Assembly (NCBI GenBank): GCA_020726205.1
Contig: DYTA01000010.1
Coordinates: forward strand, 1-17,589
Direction: 5' to 3'
Length of the DNA stretch: 17,589 nt
Origin: Nitrosospira multiformis
GTDB lineage: Bacteria; Pseudomonadota; Gammaproteobacteria; Burkholderiales; UBA11063
Shown: positions 15,257 to 17,589 of the stretch, piece by piece
How the letters are laid out: each line of letters opens with the position of its first letter
Position numbering within the stretch: the first letter of the stretch is position 1
Position numbers and translations under genes: made by a program
The notes under the pieces: model-generated
Database searches by the model: none
Told to the model about the DNA's origin: nothing
Seen by the model: only the letters and a program-made list of their open reading frames with translations

Positions 15257-16356
15257 AAACATATAGAGTTGGTGGGTTTATTCGTGATCAACTTCTAGGT
15301 CTAAAACCAGTTGATTGTGATTATGTAGTTGTTGGAGCAACTCCACAACAAATGTTAAGTGCTGGCTATAAACAAGTCGGAAAATCTTTTCCTGTATTCT
15401 TACATCCTAAGACAAATCAAGAATATGCGTTAGCAAGAATTGAAAAAAAATCAGGTAGTGGTCACACAGGATTTCAAATCAATTGCTCACAATCTGTAAC
15501 CTTAGAGGAAGATTTATCAAGACGTGATTTAACAATTAATGCAATTGCTCAAGATGAAGACGGAAAATTAATAGATCCATTCAATGGACAAAAAGATCTA
15601 AAATTAAAAAAACTTCGACATATCTCTCTAGCTTTTAAAGATGACCCACTAAGAATATTAAGAGTTGCACGCTTTGCTGCTAAATTAAATTTTACAGTTG
15701 CAAAAGAAACTATGTTACTTATGACTGAAATGGCAAACACTTTCGAACTATTAACGCTAAGTAAAGAGAGAGTGCTTAATGAATTAAATAAAGCTCTTGG
15801 TGAAAAATACTCATCGCTATTTTTTCAGGTTTTATATGAAAGCAATAATTTACAGCTACTATTCCCGAATTTAGTTAATATTTATCCACAAATTAAGCAT
15901 AACAGCATAATTGATCAACTAATAACTAAACAGGCTAAATATCAATATATAGCTATAATCCTAGCTCAAAACAACCAATCGTTATCAATAAATAAATTAA
16001 CTCTTGATAAAAAATTGCTTAAATTAATGTATAATGCTCAATTAATTCAGGAAATTTGCCAAAATAATTATATAAATGCTCAAGACCTATTACAAAAATT
16101 AAAACAACTTGACTGTTTCCGAAACCATGAGTTATTTATACACATCTCAAATAATTATCTAAATTATCTAAAAATAACTTATAATAAAAGAATGTTGAAT
16201 AAGTTAAATAGTTTAGTTCGATTGGTCACAGAAATAAATAATACTTTGTTAGATGAATTAATTCAGCAAAATTTAACTAATCAACAATTTGCAATAGCTA
16301 AAGAAAATTTATACCTCAAGATTATTTCTCAATTTATGGATTTGCATAAACTATGA
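15253..16356 (+). CDS. cca: CCA-adding tRNA nucleotidyltransferase (class II), HD motif degenerate
   Basis: Adds or repairs the 3'-terminal CCA of tRNAs from CTP and ATP. The N-terminal catalytic half is close to E. coli Cca: VGGFIRDQLLG (6-16), metal-binding Asp21 and Asp23 in DCDYVVVG, SFPVFLHPKTNQEYALAR (45-62), RRDLTINAIAQD (90-101), nucleotide-selecting DDPLRILRVARFAAK (130-144). Length is 367 residues against 412 in E. coli. The C-terminal part aligns with the E. coli phosphohydrolase domain up to LLFPNL and IKHNSIIDQLI (214-224). The CHDLGKG metal motif, however, is replaced by YIAIILAQN (232-240), and the later part is divergent and Asn/Leu-rich. Transferase activity is expected; the 2',3'-cyclic phosphodiesterase and phosphatase activities are probably lost. 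Start and stop overlap slt and the TRIC gene by 4 nt each. Confidence 0.93.
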   Translation: MKTYRVGGFIRDQLLGLKPVDCDYVVVGATPQQMLSAGYKQVGKSFPVFLHPKTNQEYALARIEKKSGSGHTGFQINCSQSVTLEEDLSRRDLTINAIAQDEDGKLIDPFNGQKDLKLKKLRHISLAFKDDPLRILRVARFAAKLNFTVAKETMLLMTEMANTFELLTLSKERVLNELNKALGEKYSSLFFQVLYESNNLQLLFPNLVNIYPQIKHNSIIDQLITKQAKYQYIAIILAQNNQSLSINKLTLDKKLLKLMYNAQLIQEICQNNYINAQDLLQKLKQLDCFRNHELFIHISNNYLNYLKITYNKRMLNKLNSLVRLVTEINNTLLDELIQQNLTNQQFAIAKENLYLKIISQFMDLHKL

Positions 16357-17021
16357 TTACACCTCAAATTACACAACACACTATTGAACATATCAATTCT
16401 ATTTTATCTGTAAGTTTAATTATTGGCGTTATTGCATGTTCGATTAGCGGTGCGCTAAGAGCTATTGATTCGCGAATGGATATTACAGGAGCCCTACTCT
16501 TAGCATTTGTTATATCGAATGCAGGAGGAACATTTAGAGACCTAATTTTAGGTGCACCAGTTTTTTGGATTAAAACTCAATATTATATTTGGCTAAGTCT
16601 AATTATTGGCGCATTAACTTTTATATTATGTTATTTTAATCCAAAATTATTATCAAATAAACGACTAAATCAAATGGTATTAATTACTGATGCAATAGGT
16701 TTAGGTGTATTTTGTTTAGCAGGCGTAGAAAAATCTTTAATTCTTGGACAATCTGCACCAATTGCTATTATTATGGGGATTTGGACTGCAGTCGGTGGTG
16801 GTATAATTGCTGATGTAATATCAAATAGGGTTCCATTGGTTTTTTCCAGCGAATTATATATTACTGTTTCATTATTTGGTGGTATTTTATACATTTCACT
16901 ATGTACTTTTCTACCATCAACTTTGTCGGCATTTATTGCTGTAATTTTTATGATTAGTTTTCGAATGCTAAGCGTAAAATACCATTGGAAGTTACCTATA
17001 ATTAAAACACATAACCAGTAA
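16353..17021 (+). CDS. TRIC/UPF0126-family inner-membrane cation channel
   Basis: A 222-residue integral membrane protein of the trimeric intracellular cation (TRIC, UPF0126; E. coli YadS/YicG) family. Prokaryotic TRIC homologues form homotrimeric channels that pass K+ and other monovalent cations, though their physiological role is unclear. Seven hydrophobic segments are visible at roughly 18-36, 44-58, 78-95, 108-127, 134-150, 166-187 and 190-207, built from two similar halves. The first half keeps the signature GGTFRDLILGAPVFW (58-72). In the second half the matching GGGIIADVISNRVPLVF (148-164) has Ala153 where Arg is usual. It overlaps cca as ATGA with little Shine-Dalgarno, so translation is probably coupled. 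No convincing terminator follows before the HU promoter. Confidence 0.85.
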   Translation: MITPQITQHTIEHINSILSVSLIIGVIACSISGALRAIDSRMDITGALLLAFVISNAGGTFRDLILGAPVFWIKTQYYIWLSLIIGALTFILCYFNPKLLSNKRLNQMVLITDAIGLGVFCLAGVEKSLILGQSAPIAIIMGIWTAVGGGIIADVISNRVPLVFSSELYITVSLFGGILYISLCTFLPSTLSAFIAVIFMISFRMLSVKYHWKLPIIKTHNQ

Positions 17022-17109
17022 GACAAACATTTGTGACTTTTTACAACTTTATTTTATAGATATATTTCAAAAACTTAACCAGGAACAACATTTTTTTAAT
17101 CAATTCAGT

Positions 17110-17138
17110 TTGACTTAAACAACTAGCTTTGGTATAAA
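17110..17138 (+). promoter_or_regulatory. Sigma-70 promoter of the HU gene
   Basis: TTGACT (17110-17115), an ideal 17-nt spacer, then TATAAA (17133-17138) followed by T. This is one of the best sigma-70-type matches in the window and predicts a transcript start near 17145 with a leader of about 42 nt, as expected for an abundant nucleoid protein. Confidence 0.75.
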
Positions 17139-17186
17139 TATGTCTGTAAGTATTATATATATTTAATTATTTTTATGGAGCTTTTT

Positions 17187-17465
17187 ATGAATAAGGCTGA
17201 GCTAATCGACGCTATTGCTACACGTGCTGATGTTTCTAAGAAAGATGCAGGCGAAATGATTGATGCATTTGTTACTACTGTAACTTCGGCATTAAAAGAT
17301 GGAGATACTGTAACATTGGTTGGGTTTGGTTCGTTTACAACAGCAGAAAGAGCTGCTAGAAAAGGTCGTAATCCATCAACAGGTGAAGAAATTGATATTG
17401 AAGCAAGCATTACACCTAAATTTAAACCTGGTAAACAATTAAAAGATGCTGTAGCGAAAAAATAG
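17187..17465 (+). CDS. hup: DNA-binding protein HU
   Basis: A small dimeric histone-like protein that bends and compacts DNA without strong sequence specificity. The ATG at 17187 gives 92 residues beginning MNKAELIDAIATRA, the conserved HU N-terminus, with GGAG 6 nt upstream (17177-17180). An ATG four codons earlier overlaps that site and is rejected. Visible are the dimerisation core, TLVGFGSF (43-50), and the DNA-clamping arm with RKGRNPSTGEEIDI (58-71), whose Pro63 is the DNA-intercalating residue. The tail PKFKPGKQLKDAVAKK is complete. HU and IHF subunits share this fold; the length and motifs favour a homodimeric HU (hupB-like) over IHF. It has its own strong promoter and terminator. Confidence 0.96.
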   Translation: MNKAELIDAIATRADVSKKDAGEMIDAFVTTVTSALKDGDTVTLVGFGSFTTAERAARKGRNPSTGEEIDIEASITPKFKPGKQLKDAVAKK

Positions 17466-17486
17466 TAGTATTTTAAAGCATATATT

Positions 17487-17510
17487 GGTGCCATTTCAGG
17501 CACCTTTTTT
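17487..17510 (+). terminator. HU gene terminator
   Basis: GGTGCC-ATTTCA-GGCACC forms a 6-bp GC-rich stem and 6-nt loop followed directly by six Ts. It is a textbook intrinsic terminator, 21 nt after the HU stop codon. Confidence 0.92.
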
Positions 17511-17542
17511 CATAATCTAAATACAACCTAGAAAAAATTTTC

Positions 17543-17589
17543 ATGCAAAAATATAAACCATTCAAATTTTTTATAATAACTATAATTTC
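17543..17589 (+). CDS. Possible start of an unidentified gene, cut by the window edge
   Basis: An ATG at 17543 opens a frame that runs to the edge without a stop, reading MQKYKPFKFFIITI plus one or two residues. Lysines followed by a hydrophobic run look like a signal peptide or the first membrane segment. It lies 32 nt after the HU terminator. There is no clear Shine-Dalgarno (only an A-rich stretch upstream) and no clear promoter. Fifteen codons are too few to name a family. In many proteobacteria ppiD, an anchored periplasmic foldase gene, follows HU, but this N-terminus does not obviously resemble PpiD. Confidence 0.35.
   Translation, partial: MQKYKPFKFFIITII

Noticed and set aside
17023..17034. 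ACAAACATTTGT, a near-palindrome just after the TRIC stop, followed by a T-rich stretch, as a terminator.
   Set aside because: A workable hairpin would have only a 4-bp AT-rich stem and a 4-nt loop, too weak for an intrinsic terminator.
1..17589. Mobile elements, phage genes, CRISPR arrays, tRNA or rRNA genes, toxin-antitoxin or defence modules.
   Set aside because: None was seen. Spacers over 100 bp (1109-1273, 13175-13333, 17022-17186) contain only the terminator, promoter and repeat signals listed, and no gene-free stretch exceeds 300 bases.

Overview
This window is a compact, AT-rich (roughly one third G+C by eye) bacterial chromosome segment. Twelve complete genes, one gene cut at the left edge and one probable gene cut at the right edge are packed with very short gaps. 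Protein families and gene order (parA-parB-rsmG, prfA next to hemA, a TolC/RND efflux pair, Slt70, HU) indicate a Gram-negative proteobacterium. dnaK ends in a terminator with no dnaJ behind it, and hemA-prfA are adjacent, which fits an AT-rich beta- or gammaproteobacterium. A Neisseriales-like lineage is possible, but this is a guess from context and no rRNA is present to settle it.

Layout. Bases 1-1170 hold the 3' part of dnaK and its terminator. Bases 1171-2750 hold a monocistronic pyruvate kinase gene, ended by a hairpin that also serves the convergent HAD phosphatase gene (2764-3363, minus). From 13174 down to 3417 the minus strand carries eight tightly packed genes: RND pump, TolC-like channel, hemA, prfA, a PgpC/SerB-like HAD phosphatase, rsmG, parA and parB. 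Gaps between them run from overlap to 37 nt, and a good terminator at 3380-3403 closes the run. That terminator lies immediately in front of the ribosome binding site of the next minus-strand gene. A divergent promoter region (13175-13333) separates the pump operon from a plus-strand operon, slt-cca-TRIC channel (13334-17021), whose junctions are both ATGA overlaps. HU follows from its own near-consensus promoter and ends in a textbook terminator. A possible new gene starts at 17543 and runs off the right edge.

Most of this is core machinery: protein folding, glycolysis, chromosome segregation, 16S rRNA methylation, translation termination, tetrapyrrole synthesis, peptidoglycan recycling, tRNA 3'-end maturation and nucleoid packaging. 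The accessory part is the two-gene efflux system, which has no periplasmic adaptor gene beside it. I saw no insertion sequence, phage, CRISPR array, tRNA or rRNA gene, and no clear undescribed system. The points worth a second look are local. They are a CCA-adding enzyme whose HD domain has lost its metal motif, a TRIC-family protein missing one signature arginine, a terminator that may act as an attenuator, a divergent regulatory region with an inverted repeat, and an unusual mixture of functions in one probable transcription unit.
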